DNA from: Flavisphingomonas formosensis
GTDB taxonomy: Bacteria > Pseudomonadota > Alphaproteobacteria > Sphingomonadales > Sphingomonadaceae
Assembly (NCBI RefSeq): GCF_009755815.1
Contig: NZ_WRPK01000003.1
Location: forward strand, 1 to 64,000
Direction: 5' to 3'
DNA length: 64,000 nt
Part shown: one piece after another, positions 7,695-17,273 of the stretch
How the letters are laid out: every line of letters begins with the position of its first letter
Position numbering within the stretch: position 1 is the first letter of the stretch
The notes under the pieces: model-generated
Told to the model about the DNA's origin: nothing
What the model saw: the letters and a program-made list of their open reading frames with translations, nothing else
Databases searched by the model: none
Program-made: the position numbers and the translations under genes

Positions 7695-8452
7695 GGCCGG
7701 ATCGAGGCGCCGCCGTCGACCGCGATCACTTGTCCGGTGATCCACTCGCCATCCTTGGAGAAGAGCATTGCCACCATCGCCGCGATATCCTCGCTCTCGC
7801 CCAGCCGCCAGCTGCGATGGGCCAGCAATACTCGATCCACGAATTCCTGCGGAATATGTTCTTTGATTTGCTGGGTGAGCACCATGCCCGGGCAGATGGA
7901 ATTGGCGCGCACGCCTTCCTTGCCCCAGCGGGATGCGACATGGCGCATCAGCGCGTTTGCGGCGGCCTTGGTCATCGCATAGGCCACGCGCTCCGGCTCG
8001 CCCATATGGGCGGCGGAGGAGCTGGTGTAGACGATCGCGCCGCGGTTCGCGATCAGATGCGGCAGCGCGTGGCGCGTGCAGGAGAGATAGCCGCGCTGGT
8101 TGACCTGGATGGTCCGGTCATAGACGTCGAGGTCGATGGTCAGCGCGTCGGTGTCGCTGCGGATCGACACCATGTCCGCGGCATTGGCGTGCATGAAGTC
8201 GACCCGGCCGAAGCGGGCGATCGCGGCATCGACGAGTGCCTTCACCGAGGCATCGTCCGAGGCGTCGAACGCATGGGCGACGCAGGTCGCGCCGCCTTCC
8301 GCCGTGATTGCGGCCGCGGCTGCTTCGGCCGGACCGATGGCGATGTCGCCGAGCATGACGTTGCAGCCCTCGCTCGCCAGCCGCCGCGCCGTCTCCGCAC
8401 CGATACCGCCGCCGCCGGCGATCACCGCGACCTTTCCGTCCAATCCGCGCAT
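7691..8452 (-). CDS. Short-chain dehydrogenase/reductase
   Basis: A 253-residue SDR with cofactor loop GGGGIG (13-18), where the usual TGxxxGIG is shortened to AGGGGIG. HANAA replaces the usual NNAG. The active-site region reads YTSSSAAH...YAMTKAAA and the C-terminus GQVIAVDGG. It is the middle gene of a minus-strand set (SDR 8504, this gene, esterase 6726) and overlaps the esterase by 4 bp. The substrate is unknown. Confidence 0.83.
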   Translation of the reverse strand: MRGLDGKVAVIAGGGGIGAETARRLASEGCNVMLGDIAIGPAEAAAAAITAEGGATCVAHAFDASDDASVKALVDAAIARFGRVDFMHANAADMVSIRSDTDALTIDLDVYDRTIQVNQRGYLSCTRHALPHLIANRGAIVYTSSSAAHMGEPERVAYAMTKAAANALMRHVASRWGKEGVRANSICPGMVLTQQIKEHIPQEFVDRVLLAHRSWRLGESEDIAAMVAMLFSKDGEWITGQVIAVDGGASIRP

Positions 8453-8503
8453 GATGAATTCCTGTGTTCGAGCTTGTGAAAATGGAAGACAGGTTGTCGG
8501 CGG

Positions 8504-9403
8504 TCAGCCGCCGGATGGGTCGATCGCCGGGTGCGACCAGGCCGGCGGGACCGCCGGGGACAGGGCCGTCTTCCCGTCGAGGCTCATCACCGTGCGCTTG
8601 TGATGCGCGGGCCAGTGCATGCTGTAGCCGATCTGGCCGGTGCGTTCGGCGGCCGGCAGCTCGCACATGGCGAGCACGGTCTCGGCCAGATAGGCCACGT
8701 CCTCGGTTGGATAATCCTGTGGGATGAGCTGGTCGGCGCCCGGCGTGCGGATCGCGGTGGAGGGCGCCACGACGTTGACGGCGATATTGTCGTCCTGCAG
8801 CTCGGCGGCGAGCCCCTGGGTGAAGCGGTCCAGCGCGGCCTTGATCGCGGCATAGACGGTGTCGCCGCCCGCCTTGGCATAATCCTGATAGGGCTTGCCC
8901 GGCGGCAGCGCCGTCACCGAGCCGATGTTCACGATCCAGCCCGCGCCCTGCCGCTTCATGTGCGGGATGGCGGCGCGCGAGAGGATGAAGGGCGTGCGCA
9001 GATAATGCGCGATGGTCCGCTCGAACGTGTCGTCGGACATGGCGTCGATGCGGGCATAGTCCGCAAAGCCCGCATTGTTGACCACTATGTCGATCCGCCC
9101 GGCGGCGGTGACGGCCCGATCGATCAGGCCGTCCCGCTCGGACGGGTTTTCGATGTCGGCCGGCAGGATGATGGCCGTGCCGCCCGCCTGCTCGATCAGC
9201 TGGGCGGTTTCTTCCAATGTGCCGGGCACGACCTGCTCGGCGCCGAAGCGCTTCGCAGCCGCTGGCACCGCCTTGGATCGCGCGGAGACGACGACGGTGG
9301 CACCTGCCGCCGCCAGCCTCTGCGCGATCGCCCGGCCGATGCCCCTGCTTGCCCCGGTGACGAGAGCGACCTTGTTCTGAAGTGTCTTGCCTGTCTCGCT
9401 CAT
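8504..9403 (-). CDS. Short-chain dehydrogenase/reductase with C-terminal extension
   Basis: A 299-residue SDR, about 40 residues longer than the usual 250-260. TGASRGIG is at 19-26, VVNNAGF follows, then the catalytic Ser in NIGSVTA. The active-site pair appears as YQDYAKAGGDTVYAAIKAA, where YAAIK gives the Tyr-x3-Lys. The tail includes GYSMHWPAHH and a Pro-rich end. It lies 14 bp downstream of the TonB-dependent receptor at 9418, probably in one transcript with it, linking this oxidoreductase to the imported substrate. Confidence 0.8.
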   Translation of the reverse strand: MSETGKTLQNKVALVTGASRGIGRAIAQRLAAAGATVVVSARSKAVPAAAKRFGAEQVVPGTLEETAQLIEQAGGTAIILPADIENPSERDGLIDRAVTAAGRIDIVVNNAGFADYARIDAMSDDTFERTIAHYLRTPFILSRAAIPHMKRQGAGWIVNIGSVTALPPGKPYQDYAKAGGDTVYAAIKAALDRFTQGLAAELQDDNIAVNVVAPSTAIRTPGADQLIPQDYPTEDVAYLAETVLAMCELPAAERTGQIGYSMHWPAHHKRTVMSLDGKTALSPAVPPAWSHPAIDPSGG

Positions 9404-9417
9404 CGGGGCACCGTCGG

Positions 9418-11820
9418 TCAGAAGTTGAAGCCGAGTTCCACGCCGTAGGTCCGGCCACGCTCGTAGCTGCCCGAGAGGAACAGCACGGGGGCGCCGAACG
9501 AGACGTAGTTCTTGTTCAAGAGATTCTGTCCGAAAGCGGAGAGCGATGCCTTCGCTCCGCCAAGCGGGAAGTCCATCAGGCCGACACGGCCGTCGACCAG
9601 CCAGTAGCCGGGGCGCTGGTTGTTGGCGTTGATGTCCGGGTTGTAGGCGGCCGGCACATAGGGCTGGGCGACGAGCCGGTAACCCGATTTGTAGCTCGCG
9701 TCGATCCGGGCCGAGAAGTAGCTGCCGTTCGAGAATTCCGGCGCCGAATATTGCGCGCTGGCTCGTCCGGTCCACTTCGAAACATAGGGCGGATAGGCGG
9801 TCGCGGCGATGTCGACTCCGCCGACGATATATTGCTTGAACTTGAAGTCGGAGTAACCGACGTTCCCGCTCAGGATCAGCCCGCTGACCGGATTGACCTC
9901 GACTTCGGCCTCGACGCCCTTGATGTGGGCCTTGCCGGCATTGTTGAACGTCTGCACGCCGTTGCGGAAGTCCTGGATCTGCAGGTCCTTATAGTCGCTG
10001 TAGAACAGCGCCAGATTGCCGCGCACGCGGTTGTTCCAGCCTTGCGCCTTGAGGCCGAGCTCATAGGCGGTGAGCGTTTCCGGCTTGTAGGGGATGCCGC
10101 TCAGGAGGCCGCCGGCCACATAGCCGGACGAGACCTTCGCGTAGGCGGTCGTCTTATTGTTCGGCCGCCAGGTGACGATACCGGTATAGTTCAGCTTCTT
10201 GAACTCGACATGATATTTGCCGGGTCCGACGCCGACGCCCTGGCCGCCGCTGATGCTGTAGATCGTGGTGTGGCGATCGTCGATCGTATAGCGCAGGCCG
10301 CCCGTGATATCGAGCGTATCGGTCGCATGCCACGTACCCTGTGCGTAACCGGCCATGGAGTCGTTGATCGAACGCGTGCGGGTCACGCCGTTGCCGAAGG
10401 TCGAATCGAGAGCCGGTAGAACCGAATAGACGCCGCCATCGGTAGGTACCATCACCCCGAGGACATCGGTCGCCGGAGAGTTTTCGTGGAAGTAGAAGAG
10501 ACCGGCGGTCAGGTCGAACGGATCGGTCGTCAGCTGAAACTGTACTTCCTGGCTGAACTGCTTTTGGCTCGTCTTGCGCGCAGTGAGCAGCGCGAAGAAG
10601 CGATCGTTCGACGTCGGTTGATTTCCGGGAGCGATGACTCCGAGGATATTGCCACCGAGTAGCGAATAGAACTGGTTGGCGGAGAACAAAAGTCCACCGG
10701 TGCCAGAGAGATCGAAGATCGACGGATCCTGTTTGAACTTACGATAGGCGGTGATGCTCTTGACGGTAAGGTTGTCGTTGGCGGGCAAGGTCAGTGTCAG
10801 GCTGTGGCCTTGAGTGACGATATGCTCCTGACTGGTCGCGTTGGCGACGGCGTTCAGACGCGTTGTCGAGGTGTTCGTGATGCCGCCAGTACCAGGATAA
10901 ACCCCGAGTCCAAACGCGGTCAGGTCCACTGGGCCCTGGAATTGCGCGATCGGGTTAAGCAGCGGACCGGTTGCGTTGGTTTCTGCTCCAAAATTCTGCA
11001 CGGCACGACCGACCTGACGGGAGTCGGTGTAGTCGAACTTGTAGTCCGCCGTCAGATTGCCGAACTCGCCGCGCACCGCTGCCTGGAAGGCGTCGATGTT
11101 GCGACCGCCGAGCCGCTTCGCATAGCGCAGCGTGCCGAAGCTGGGATCGCGCGGTGAGATGTCGATCGTCTGGCCGCCGATCAGGTTCTTCGTGTCGCCC
11201 TTGATCTCGTCATGCAGATAGCTGAGCTTGACGGAGAAGGGGCCGAACTGCGGCAGGTTCACGGTAACTTTTGCGCGCTTGGCGTCATAATTGCCGTAGG
11301 ACACATTGCCCTTGATGCCGAACTTGCCGGTCGGCACTGCGGTGGTGATGTTGATCGCGCCCGAGGTGGCGTTGCGGCCGAACAGCGTGCCTTGCGGGCC
11401 GCGCAGCACCTCGACGCGCTCGATATCCGCCAGGTCGAAGACCGAGCCGACGGTACGGCCGATATAGACGCCGTCGACATAGATGCCGACCTTGGGATCG
11501 ACGCCGTTGTTCGACACGCCCGAGGAGATGCCGCGGATCGTGATCGTCGGGTTGGACTGCACGCCCTGCGTGTTGATCTGCAGGTTCGGCGCGAGGCCGG
11601 CGAGATTCTTGGCGTTGGTGACGCGCAGGCTTTCGAGTTGGGCTGAAGTCACCGCGGTGACGGCAACCGGGATCTTCTGGAGGTTTTCCTCCTTGCGCTG
11701 CGCGGTGACGACGATGTCCTGAAGGCCCTGCTCGGCAGGTGCAGTGTTTTGCGCAAGCGCAGTACCGGTGGCAACGACGGACGTGCCGGCCATGATCATG
11801 GCGGCGAAAGTGCATTTCAT
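9418..11820 (-). CDS. TonB-dependent outer-membrane receptor (1)
   Basis: An 800-residue outer-membrane receptor. Signal peptide at 1-23 (cleavage after TALA), TonB-box-like LQDIVVTAQR, a plug domain (GLAPNLQI, TIRGISSG, YVDGVYIGR, VLRGPQGTLFGRNATSGAI), then a 22-strand barrel ending with the C-terminal aromatic signature YGVELGFNF. The ATG at 11820 has GGGAGGG upstream; an open frame continuing some 230 codons upstream is spurious. It is a paralogue of the receptor at 12162 with the same plug wording. The family takes up bulky hydrophobic or chelated ligands; a steroid-like ligand is inferred. Confidence 0.9.
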   Translation of the reverse strand: MKCTFAAMIMAGTSVVATGTALAQNTAPAEQGLQDIVVTAQRKEENLQKIPVAVTAVTSAQLESLRVTNAKNLAGLAPNLQINTQGVQSNPTITIRGISSGVSNNGVDPKVGIYVDGVYIGRTVGSVFDLADIERVEVLRGPQGTLFGRNATSGAINITTAVPTGKFGIKGNVSYGNYDAKRAKVTVNLPQFGPFSVKLSYLHDEIKGDTKNLIGGQTIDISPRDPSFGTLRYAKRLGGRNIDAFQAAVRGEFGNLTADYKFDYTDSRQVGRAVQNFGAETNATGPLLNPIAQFQGPVDLTAFGLGVYPGTGGITNTSTTRLNAVANATSQEHIVTQGHSLTLTLPANDNLTVKSITAYRKFKQDPSIFDLSGTGGLLFSANQFYSLLGGNILGVIAPGNQPTSNDRFFALLTARKTSQKQFSQEVQFQLTTDPFDLTAGLFYFHENSPATDVLGVMVPTDGGVYSVLPALDSTFGNGVTRTRSINDSMAGYAQGTWHATDTLDITGGLRYTIDDRHTTIYSISGGQGVGVGPGKYHVEFKKLNYTGIVTWRPNNKTTAYAKVSSGYVAGGLLSGIPYKPETLTAYELGLKAQGWNNRVRGNLALFYSDYKDLQIQDFRNGVQTFNNAGKAHIKGVEAEVEVNPVSGLILSGNVGYSDFKFKQYIVGGVDIAATAYPPYVSKWTGRASAQYSAPEFSNGSYFSARIDASYKSGYRLVAQPYVPAAYNPDINANNQRPGYWLVDGRVGLMDFPLGGAKASLSAFGQNLLNKNYVSFGAPVLFLSGSYERGRTYGVELGFNF

Positions 11821-11969
11821 CTGGCATCCCTCCCATTGAGATGAGTTATATGATTGCCCGGCCGCCTCATGTGGCTTTGCCATCTCGGATGCCGGCAATC
11901 GGTGGTTCGATTCTCCTTCGTGGAGGACAGGGGGAGGAAGATCGGCGGACCCCACCCCAAGTCCGAAAT

Positions 11970-11998
11970 CGATATAATGAATGCTGCTCATTATATCG
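11970..11998. promoter_or_regulatory. Perfect 11-bp inverted repeat upstream of TonB receptor 1
   Basis: CGATATAATGA, a 7-nt spacer, then TCATTATATCG. It stands 150 bp upstream of the receptor start at 11820, in the 341-bp gap between the two receptors. The AT-rich dyad stands out in high-GC DNA and is the kind of site a TetR- or MarR-type dimer binds. The rest of this gap holds an AT-rich promoter-like stretch and the terminator of receptor 2; I see no gene in it. Confidence 0.5.
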
Positions 11999-12122
11999 CC
12001 AAAGTCAATCGCTCTCTTCGCGACGCGTAGCGATTCCCTGTCGATTTTGGGAATATCGGCAGCATTTTTGACAGGATAGTGACATTTTGCGCGCACAAGG
12101 CGCTCGTGAAATGCTGCAGTGC

Positions 12123-12148
12123 GGGGAACGGAGCAGGCCCCGTTCCCC
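12123..12148 (-). terminator. Hairpin after TonB receptor 2
   Basis: A 9-bp stem GGGGAACGG / CCGTTCCCC with an 8-nt loop lies 13 bp beyond the receptor stop at 12162. The T-run is weak, so termination is inferred. Confidence 0.5.
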
Positions 12149-12161
12149 GTCGGGCCATCGA

Positions 12162-14489
12162 TCAGAAATCGATCGAGAGGTCCATGCCGTAGGTCCGCGG
12201 GTGGACGAAGGTCGCCGCCACCACGGTGCTCAGATTGTTGGCGAACAGGATCTTGCGGCTGTTGAACATGTTCATCGCCCAGACCGAAGCGGAGGCCTTG
12301 ATCCGGCCGAGGTCGAACGAGCGCACGCCCACGCGTCCATCGACGATCCAGTAGGGATCGATGTTGGTCACCGCCTCGGTCGAAGCGACGCCGACCGGCG
12401 TGATGTTCGCGAACGCCTTCGAGCGGTAGCGGGCATCTATCCGGGCGAACGGCTCCGCGCCGTTGCCGAATTCCGGGAAGCGATAATCGGCCGACAGCTT
12501 GAGGTTCCATTTCGGCGTATCGCGCGGACGTGCGATATCCAGGCCGGTCTCGCCGATGTCGACGCCGCCGGTGACGTAGGTCTTGTAGATGAACTGCTGG
12601 TAGCCGAGGTTCATGCCCAGCGTCAGCTTGTCCACCGGCACCGCCTCGAATTCGGCTTCGACGCCCTTCACCTTCGCCTTGCCGGCATTGTCATAGACGA
12701 GGCCGTTCGCGCCGAAGGTCTGCACCTGCAGGTTGCGATAATCCATATAGTAGGCGTCGATATTGGCGCGCAGCCGACGATCGAACAGCTCGGACTTGAT
12801 GCCGATCTCGTAATTCTTCAGCGTCTCCGGCTCGAACGACTGGCCGGCGACGATGCCGCCCGACACGTAGCCCGTCGCGATCTTGGCATAGGCGGTGATG
12901 TCGCGCGTCGGCTTGTACGTCAGCACGGCGGTATAATCGACGTGGCTGAAGTTCGACGTGTGCTCGCCAAGCCCCACATTCGTATTCGTGAATTGCAGAC
13001 TGGAGATGTTGACGAAGCGGTTGTCCCACGTGGCGCGGATGCCCCCGGTGACGTCGAGCTGGTCGGTCACATGATAGGTGGCCTGCGCGTAGACCGCCTT
13101 GGACTCGTTCTTCGAGATCGAGTTGGTGATGCCGCTTCCCGCCGTATAGGCGACATTGCCCGGGAACAGCTGCGGGGCGCCAGCCAGGCTGAAGCCGAAC
13201 AGCGGATCATAAGCGGGCGCGCGCTCCTTGAAATAGAAGCCGCCGGCGACGAACTCGAGATGGTCGGTCGAGATGTTGAGCTGCAACTCCTGGCTGAACT
13301 GGTGCTGCTTCGACTGGCGCACGCTGAGCAGGGTGGCGAACGGTATCGTGCCGCCCATGCCGTCGGGGACGACCATGCCGCCGGTCGCCGCCAGATCGAA
13401 CGCGTTGGGATCGAGCTTGTACCAGCGATAGGCGGTGATGCTCTTGAGCGTGACGGTGTCGTTCGCCTTCCAGTTCAGGGTCAGGCTGTGCCCGCCGACC
13501 TGGAGATGTTGGTTCGTGCTGAAATTATAGACGGTGTTGGATGCCTTGTTCGCCGGAGTGAAGATATTGTTGTGACCGCCGAGCAGGGACTGGCCCAGGA
13601 TCAGGCCCGCAAGGTCGGGGCTCGCGGCACCCGCGTCGCCGAGGCCGAGCACCTGCGACGGCTCGGGTGTGGCGTTCGAATCCGTATAGTCGAACTTATA
13701 GTCGACCGTCAGATCGTCGGTCGCTTCGAGGCGGGCGGCGATGCGCACCGCATCAGTATTATGGCCGCCGAGCCGCTTGGCGGCCGTCAGCTTGCCATAG
13801 CGGCCGCCGGTTGCCGGGCCGAAGTCGATCGTCATGCCGCCGAGGCCGTTCCTGGCATAGCCGTCCACCTGATCGTGCAGATAGGTGGCCGAGACGCTGA
13901 GCGGGCCCCAGGCGGGCAGGTTGATCGTCGTGCGCGAGCGGAAGGCGTTGTAATTGCCGTAGGACAGGTCCTGCTTGATGCCGAGCTTGCCGGTCGGCTC
14001 GCGCGTGATCAGGCTCATCGCGCCCGCCGTCGCGTTGCGGCCGAACAACGTGCCCTGGGGCCCGCGCAGAATCTCGACGCGCTCGATGTCGGCCAGGTCG
14101 AACAGGCCGCCGGTCGCTCGGCCGATATAGACGCCGTCGATATAGATGCCGACCTTGGGATCGACCGCGTTCAGCGTCGCGCAGCAGCCGATGCCGCGGA
14201 TCGTGATCGCCGGCGCGCTGGGATCGCCCTGGTCGTTGACGGTGACGTTCGGCGCGACGCCGCTCAGATTGGCAATGCTGGTCGCGCGGGCATTCGCGAT
14301 CGCCTGCGAATTCAGCGCGGTGATGGCGATCGGCACGTCCTGCAGATTCTGCTCGCGCTTCTGCGCGGTGACGACGATCTCCGAAAGGCCGCCGCCGTCG
14401 GGAGCCGGCGTAGCGGTTTGTGCGAATGCGGCGGGCACAAGAAAGGTCGAGCTGCCGAGAACGGCAGCGAAAAACTTCAGGCGATGCAC
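12162..14489 (-). CDS. TonB-dependent outer-membrane receptor (2)
   Basis: A 775-residue receptor. Signal peptide at 1-23 (ending AAFA), SEIVVTAQKR as TonB box, plug with ITIRGIG, YIDGVYIGRATGG and ILRGPQGTLFGRNATAG, barrel ending YGMDLSIDF. An unusual Cys-Cys pair sits in the plug (GIGCCATLN), where receptor 1 has SSGV. The start is GTG (14489) with GGGGAGAG 8 nt upstream. It is transcribed in the same direction as receptor 1, with its own hairpin behind it. Amidohydrolase 14700 lies upstream on the same strand. Confidence 0.9.
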   Translation of the reverse strand: MHRLKFFAAVLGSSTFLVPAAFAQTATPAPDGGGLSEIVVTAQKREQNLQDVPIAITALNSQAIANARATSIANLSGVAPNVTVNDQGDPSAPAITIRGIGCCATLNAVDPKVGIYIDGVYIGRATGGLFDLADIERVEILRGPQGTLFGRNATAGAMSLITREPTGKLGIKQDLSYGNYNAFRSRTTINLPAWGPLSVSATYLHDQVDGYARNGLGGMTIDFGPATGGRYGKLTAAKRLGGHNTDAVRIAARLEATDDLTVDYKFDYTDSNATPEPSQVLGLGDAGAASPDLAGLILGQSLLGGHNNIFTPANKASNTVYNFSTNQHLQVGGHSLTLNWKANDTVTLKSITAYRWYKLDPNAFDLAATGGMVVPDGMGGTIPFATLLSVRQSKQHQFSQELQLNISTDHLEFVAGGFYFKERAPAYDPLFGFSLAGAPQLFPGNVAYTAGSGITNSISKNESKAVYAQATYHVTDQLDVTGGIRATWDNRFVNISSLQFTNTNVGLGEHTSNFSHVDYTAVLTYKPTRDITAYAKIATGYVSGGIVAGQSFEPETLKNYEIGIKSELFDRRLRANIDAYYMDYRNLQVQTFGANGLVYDNAGKAKVKGVEAEFEAVPVDKLTLGMNLGYQQFIYKTYVTGGVDIGETGLDIARPRDTPKWNLKLSADYRFPEFGNGAEPFARIDARYRSKAFANITPVGVASTEAVTNIDPYWIVDGRVGVRSFDLGRIKASASVWAMNMFNSRKILFANNLSTVVAATFVHPRTYGMDLSIDF

Positions 14490-14699
14490 GGGTAATCTCT
14501 CCCCTTAGGGCGATTTCGAGCCGAATGTCCGATCCGGCGACCTGGAAATCGCGACACAAAGACACTGGAGCGAGCCAAGGCCCGCCCCATGTTCAGCCAC
14601 GCTGCGTTGGTTGCATGTCATTGGGGCCGCCCAGGCGTCATCGCTCTGTCGGGCGGCCCATCTCTCCCGTGGGTCAGTCGAAGAAGGGGTGAGGCTGGC

Positions 14700-16442
14700 C
14701 TATTCGGCAGCCTCCGCAAATGCAGCCGGGGCGGCGGACGGCGCCAGGAACTCGCCCGGCCGCGTGCCGGTGGCGCCGTTCCGGTCGAACGTCGGAACGC
14801 CGTTCACCAGGGTCAGGCGCATGGGCGCCGGATCGCGGGTGTAGCGCCAGGTGATGCCGCCCATGCCGTCAGGCGCGTCGAAGATCTTGCGCTCCTCGCG
14901 CCGCTCGATCTCGTTGATGTTGAACACGGTGATGTCGGCCGGCGCACCGACGCGCAGGACGCCGCGATCGGCGAGGTTGAAATGCTCGGCCAGCTTGCCG
15001 GTCTGGACGTGCACCGCCTCCTCGATGGTGATCTTGCCCTGCCGCACATAATAAGTGAACAGCAGCATATTCTCGCCCGGCCCGCAGAACATCTGCGCAT
15101 GCGCGCCTGCGTCGGAGACGTTGCCGACCGACTTGGGATCGCGGATCAGCTCGATGATCACCTCTTCGTTCATCGGGAAGGGCGCCATGTGGACGGTGGA
15201 CTTCACGCCGTTGCGCAGGATCCAGTCGGCCATGGCGTCAGAACGATGCTCGATGCCCGTCATCTTCATATAGTCGACGAGGGTCAGGTTCATCGGGCCG
15301 ACGCCATTGTCCGAGTTGCGAAGGAGCAGCCGGTCCGGGTTGTTCATCGGCGCATGCGCCCAGGCCTTGGTGTCCCAGCTCTCGCGGGCGCGGGCGCGCC
15401 AGTCCGGATCGGCGAGGAGGCGCTCCTTTTCTTCCCAGCTCTCGGCCGCAACCACCTCGTGCCAGACGAAATCGCCGGATTGGGCGAAGATCAGCGATTT
15501 GGTGAGCGACAGCGTGTTGGTCGGCGAAACATGGGTGTAGGCCGTCCAGAAATCGCGGCCTTCGGCCTTGAACTGCTCATGCTGCTTCTGCAGGTCGCCG
15601 AGGATCGGCTTCTGGAATTCGAGCGTCGGCAGGCCGCCCCATTGGACGCGGACGTTGAGTCCCTCGGTCAGGCGCGCGAAGCGCTCGAGCGCGGCGGGGC
15701 AGGTGAGGCGGATGAACGTATCCATCACCACCTGGCAGACCGAGCCCGGATTGCGGTCCAGCACCTCGAAGAGCGCGCGATATTCCTTGTCCTCGGCCGC
15801 GAAGGTCGGCACCGGGCGCTCGTCGCCGTCGAAATCGAGCTGATTGGTCGAAAGACCCATCGCACCCGCCTTGCACGCGTCGTCGAGCAACTCGCACATA
15901 CGGGCGATTTCCTCGTCGGTCGCGGCGCGCGTCCACGCATCCAGCCCCATCACGGCGAGGCGGATGGCAATATGGCCGACGAAGGAAGCGTAGTTGAGCG
16001 GCAGCTTCACCTTAGCCGTCATCGAGGCCTTGTATTCGGACCATTTGCGCCAGTCCCACGGCAGCTCGTTGACGAAGGCCTGCTTGTCGATATCCTCGAA
16101 AAAGGCGAAGATGCCGACTATTTCGTCGCGTACCTTCAGATCGTCGGAGATCGGGGCGGCCGAAAAGCCGCAATTGCCCATCACGATCGTGGTCGCGCCG
16201 TAGCCGGGAAGGGGATTCAGATCGTTCTGCCACCACATCGTCGCATCGAAATGGGTGTGGGGCTCGATGAAGCCCGGCGTCACGTAGCAGCCGGCGGCAT
16301 CGACGATCTCGTCGCCTTCCTGGGCTGCGATGTTGGGGCCGATTGCATCGATGCGGCCGCCCGCGACACGCAGGTCGGCTTGGTATGCGGGTTTCAGCGT
16401 GCCATCAACGATCGTTCCGCCGCGAATGAGGTAGCTGGTCAT
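14700..16442 (-). CDS. Amidohydrolase of the N-acyl-D-amino-acid deacylase type
   Basis: A 580-residue amidohydrolase with metal ligands His62 and His64 (EPHTHFDA) after the first beta strand, a late aspartate in VSDAGAH, and the usual C-terminal GAPADITVFN. Relatives hydrolyse amides or cyclic amides, and this longer subgroup is uncharacterised and frequent in sphingomonad catabolic regions. GGGAG precedes the ATG at 16442. It is divergent from the TetR gene at 16558, which probably controls it. A role in deconjugating a substrate is inference. Confidence 0.82.
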   Translation of the reverse strand: MTSYLIRGGTIVDGTLKPAYQADLRVAGGRIDAIGPNIAAQEGDEIVDAAGCYVTPGFIEPHTHFDATMWWQNDLNPLPGYGATTIVMGNCGFSAAPISDDLKVRDEIVGIFAFFEDIDKQAFVNELPWDWRKWSEYKASMTAKVKLPLNYASFVGHIAIRLAVMGLDAWTRAATDEEIARMCELLDDACKAGAMGLSTNQLDFDGDERPVPTFAAEDKEYRALFEVLDRNPGSVCQVVMDTFIRLTCPAALERFARLTEGLNVRVQWGGLPTLEFQKPILGDLQKQHEQFKAEGRDFWTAYTHVSPTNTLSLTKSLIFAQSGDFVWHEVVAAESWEEKERLLADPDWRARARESWDTKAWAHAPMNNPDRLLLRNSDNGVGPMNLTLVDYMKMTGIEHRSDAMADWILRNGVKSTVHMAPFPMNEEVIIELIRDPKSVGNVSDAGAHAQMFCGPGENMLLFTYYVRQGKITIEEAVHVQTGKLAEHFNLADRGVLRVGAPADITVFNINEIERREERKIFDAPDGMGGITWRYTRDPAPMRLTLVNGVPTFDRNGATGTRPGEFLAPSAAPAAFAEAAE

Positions 16443-16488
16443 GGTTCGTCTCCCGGGTTCAGCATGCGCTGCGATCACAAAGCCTCTT

Positions 16489-16530
16489 TACGCAAATGCG
16501 ATCGGACTTATTTGTGTATATGGCTAAACT
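16489..16530. promoter_or_regulatory. TACGCA-containing divergent promoter region
   Basis: TACGCA (16489-16494) is followed by ATGCGAT and then TTTGTGTATATGGCTA, which resembles the TTTGCGTATGGCTA at 6027-6040. It lies in the 115 bp between the amidohydrolase and TetR starts, where a TetR repressor would be expected to bind. Confidence 0.35.
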
Positions 16531-16557
16531 AATTCTCCAACGCGTCAAGGGGGACGA

Positions 16558-17241
16558 ATGTCAGTAACGGAGGCAGGCGCGTCGGCAGGGCGCGGAAGGC
16601 CGCCGATTCTCTCGGAACAGGCGATCGTCGAGGCGGCGTTGAGCCATCTTACGCAGCGCCATCCGCTGATGGATCTCTCGATGGCGCAGGTGGCGCGGGA
16701 TCTGTCGGTCAGCGCGACCGCGCTTTATCGCTACTTCCCTACGCGCGACCAGCTTCTGCGCGCGCTTTCGGATCGGATTTTCGCGGAATTCGTCTATCCC
16801 GATCTGGCGCTTCCCTGGGTGGAGCAACTTCGCGTCTGGCAGGATTCGCTGGCTATGCTGTTCGAACGCTGCCCGTCGCTCACGCGGCTGATGGGATGGG
16901 GGGAGGAGATTGCGCCGGCCTGGTTCAAGATCCAGATGCCGCCGCTCAGGGTGATGCATGACCAGGGCTTGAGGGGCACGGATCTCGTCGAGATTTCGAC
17001 CTGGTTCCTATCCGGCACGGTCGGCCTGCTGCGCACCCACATGATCGCCGACTCGGAATTGCAGCGCCCGTCGCACCTCATCGCATTCGAAACTTCGCTG
17101 CCTCTGCTCACGCCGGAGGAAAGGGCGCTGGTGGATGAGACATTGCCCTTCATCGCGCTGGGCGACAGCGACCGGATCGTGCGCGAGGGGCTGGACGCGC
17201 TGGTCGACAGGGTCGTGAAAAGAGTGGCGGCGCTGGCCTGA
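16558..17241 (+). CDS. TetR/AcrR family transcriptional regulator
   Basis: A 227-residue protein with a basic N-terminus (GRGRPPI) and a TetR helix-turn-helix (LSMAQVARDLSVSATALYRYFPTRDQLL, about residues 41-68). A C-terminal domain of about 150 residues includes many Trp and Leu, as in the TetR_C class for bulky ligands. The start at 16558 follows AAGGGGGAC. It is divergent from the amidohydrolase and converges with the DUF4398 gene across a strong hairpin. Confidence 0.85.
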   Translation: MSVTEAGASAGRGRPPILSEQAIVEAALSHLTQRHPLMDLSMAQVARDLSVSATALYRYFPTRDQLLRALSDRIFAEFVYPDLALPWVEQLRVWQDSLAMLFERCPSLTRLMGWGEEIAPAWFKIQMPPLRVMHDQGLRGTDLVEISTWFLSGTVGLLRTHMIADSELQRPSHLIAFETSLPLLTPEERALVDETLPFIALGDSDRIVREGLDALVDRVVKRVAALA

Positions 17242-17258
17242 GTCAGGCCGGCGCCGCC
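17226..17258. terminator. Bidirectional hairpin overlapping the TetR stop codon
   Basis: The arms GGCGGCGCTGGCCTGA and TCAGGCCGGCGCCGCC pair over 16 positions with one G-T wobble and a single central base. The left arm includes the last codons and stop of the TetR gene. On the minus strand it is followed by CTTTTC. It lies between convergent genes ending at 17241 and 17274. Confidence 0.65.
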
Positions 17259-17273
17259 ATCATTTCCGCGAGT

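Noticed and set aside
11821-12510. N-terminal extension of TonB receptor 1 by about 230 residues
   Set aside because: The extension overlaps the end of receptor 2 and the intergenic palindrome. A signal peptide and GGGAGGG mark the true start at 11820.
12087-14495. An 802-codon frame opposite TonB receptor 2
   Set aside because: Low-complexity Arg/Asp/Val text with no domain, and the opposite strand holds a complete receptor with signal peptide, plug and barrel.
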